Positions 60,156 through 61,258 of a stretch of DNA of 61,258 nt are shown in pieces. Both the position numbers and the translations under genes were made by a program. The stretch lies in the NCBI RefSeq assembly GCF_001038485.1, contig NZ_LDUE01000008.1:1-61258 (forward strand). Reading direction: 5' to 3'. This DNA comes from Ornithinibacillus californiensis (lineage in GTDB: Bacteria > Bacillota > Bacilli > Bacillales > Amphibacillaceae). Position 1 is the first letter of the stretch, and each line of letters opens with the position of its first letter. Under the pieces are notes generated by a model that did no database searches, was not told the origin of the DNA, and was given only the letters and a program-made list of their open reading frames with translations.

Positions 60156-60281
60156 AATAGTCTTTAGGGGGACTGTCCCCAATGTCATTAAGTTAAGTTT
60201 ACATTTTTTACCACAGTTAAACTAATTAGTTCTTCAAATCTCATTTATCCTATTAAAGTTTAAGTGAATTTTGATACAACA
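60156..60281. other. Intergenic stretch between gatB and the IS4 element
   Basis: No gene seen. Near 60168-60181 there is a small GGGGACTGTCCCC palindrome, then AATGTCATTAAGTTAAG, which resembles terminal sequences I recall from IS4-group elements. The element's true end may therefore be around 60175-60200. This cannot be settled without its other end. Confidence 0.35.
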
Positions 60282-60350
60282 TAAAAAAGGCAATAGGATG
60301 CCCGGGAGATGGAAATATCTATTTTTTCATCCCCTGGTAGGCATCCTATT
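60282..60350 (-). terminator. Terminator of the IS4 transposase gene
   Basis: AATAGGATGCC (60292-60302) and GGCATCCTATT (60340-60350) are exact complements. On the minus strand the stem is followed by CCTTTTTT. It follows the transposase stop by 14 nt. Confidence 0.8.
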
Positions 60351-60364
60351 CTATTTAGAGCGGG

Positions 60365-61258
60365 TTATAACGCAGCCTTCTGTACTAATCCATTTCTATT
60401 AGCGCTCAAGTTTCTAGTACGTCGTTTGTAACTTCGTCCTGGTCGTATTGGGATTCTACTCCTTTTTGCTTCTTCGAGCAACTGTTTGTAAATTTTATTT
60501 CGTTTTCTCGGATTATCTTCTAATATCAAATGAATAAGGTTTGATTTTAATTTACCAATTATTATGTTGGTATTTGATTTGTATAGATACTCTAGATTCT
60601 TTCCTTCTTGTTCCTTCAAAATAATTTCATCAACTTCATGTGCCATAAATGACGCCATATTCGATAGAAACATAGTGGCATAATAATCCTGCTCCACTGA
60701 TAGTGGAGTATCACCTGTAAACTTCTGAAGCTTCAGTTTGTTTTTTAATTCATCAAACTTGCTTTCAATTCCCCATCTTTTGAAATAGAGTACTTTGAAA
60801 TCTTCTAGTTTGAACCTCTTATCTACAATATTCGTTAGGAGTAATTCTTCTTGTCCAGAAGATAGTTTAATTCGAATAGCACGTAATCGTACTATCTTAC
60901 CCTGCTTCTTAATTTCAACTAGTTGATCTGGAATAGATGGATCAATGAAAGCTTTATAATTATTGATGGGAGTTCTGATAATAAACTTTACATTAATGTC
61001 TACAAGATAGTCGAAGAAATCGATGGATGGATATCCTCTATCAAACAGAAATAGATCATTATCCGTAAGGTTCTCCTTGAAGGATTCCAGTAATTCTTTA
61101 GCTAAGTGACGCTCACTATCCGTACATTTTGTAATTAATGCTTTCACAATTAGATTATTTTCGATATCATAGATACAGGATGCCAGTGCGCGTGCCAATT
61201 CTAGCGAATTGCCTTTCGAAACGCCAAAGGCGTCCTTTAATCTTTTAGAATTATTTAT
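60365..61258 (-). CDS. IS4-family transposase, 5' part cut by window edge
   Basis: 297 codons are visible, with the frame open to the last base of the window, so the start and first catalytic Asp are outside. The second Asp is in LFLFDRGYPS. The IS4 YREK signature is complete: Y-x2-R-x3-E-x6-K in YFKRWGIESKFDELK. The basic C-terminal tail looks complete. The TTG at 61198 is not a real start, because the 20 codons before it continue the family sequence (AFGVSKGNS). No internal stops are seen. Confidence 0.88.
   Translation of the reverse strand: MNNSKRLKDAFGVSKGNSLELARALASCIYDIENNLIVKALITKCTDSERHLAKELLESFKENLTDNDLFLFDRGYPSIDFFDYLVDINVKFIIRTPINNYKAFIDPSIPDQLVEIKKQGKIVRLRAIRIKLSSGQEELLLTNIVDKRFKLEDFKVLYFKRWGIESKFDELKNKLKLQKFTGDTPLSVEQDYYATMFLSNMASFMAHEVDEIILKEQEGKNLEYLYKSNTNIIIGKLKSNLIHLILEDNPRKRNKIYKQLLEEAKRSRIPIRPGRSYKRRTRNLSANRNGLVQKAAL

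Overview
The window is about 61 kb of low-GC chromosome from a spore-forming member of the Bacillaceae. The evidence is the Bacillus subtilis-like order guaA, pbuG, yebE, purEKBCSQLFMNHD, yerA, yerB, yerC, pcrB, pcrA, ligA, yerH, gatCAB, together with a YjcZ-type micro-protein and a Bacillaceae-type palindromic repeat. The genus cannot be fixed from sequence alone. Position 1 is the exact left end of an ISL3-family element, and the right edge cuts through an IS4-family transposase. The window therefore looks like an assembly contig broken at two insertion sequences.

Layout. 1-1377 is a complete ISL3 element. 1378-7117 holds a repeat array, guaA, the guanine-riboswitch gene pbuG, an MFS transporter, a second repeat array and msrA. 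7308-27216 is an accessory region: a large STAND/SARP-type regulator, a GNAT acetyltransferase and a TetR regulator, then an acyl-CoA metabolic island. The island has an acyl-CoA synthetase, a MaoC hydratase, two KAS III-like proteins, a complete LIV-type ABC importer, an alpha/beta hydrolase, a FabG-like reductase, an aldehyde dehydrogenase with its DUF779 partner, and a second acyl-CoA synthetase. An antisense gene of unknown function interrupts it. 27452-28861 holds a YjcZ micro-protein, a small heat-shock protein and a UPF0316 membrane protein. 28912-42046 is the complete 12-gene purine operon behind a PurBox pair, a sigma-A promoter and a second guanine riboswitch. 42224-54984 holds the yerA-yerB-yerC block, an RNA methyltransferase, pcrB-pcrA-ligA-yerH and pruA. 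55280-56711 encodes an HTH-TPR quorum-sensing regulator and, 13 nt downstream, a 50-residue exported peptide precursor. 56955-60155 is gatCAB.

How the genes work together. purE-purD make IMP and guaA converts XMP to GMP. pbuG and the purine operon share the same control layout: two inverted PurBoxes 18 nt apart, a promoter with a 17-bp spacer, then a guanine-class aptamer and a terminator. The accessory island reads as uptake of a carboxylic or acyl substrate, CoA activation, and (R)-3-hydroxyacyl chemistry (MaoC, FabG-like, PHB-depolymerase-like hydrolase). Its two KAS III paralogues carry complementary active-site changes and may form a heterodimer.

Three things stand out as possibly undescribed. 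First, several intergenic regions carry arrays of unrelated motifs spaced at about 20-21 bp, or at 21/30 bp: roughly whole turns of the DNA helix. Second, there is a new RNPP-type regulator/peptide pair. Third, the acyl-CoA island has a KAS III pair with altered catalytic residues. All functional statements are from sequence reading and memory of families; no searches were run.
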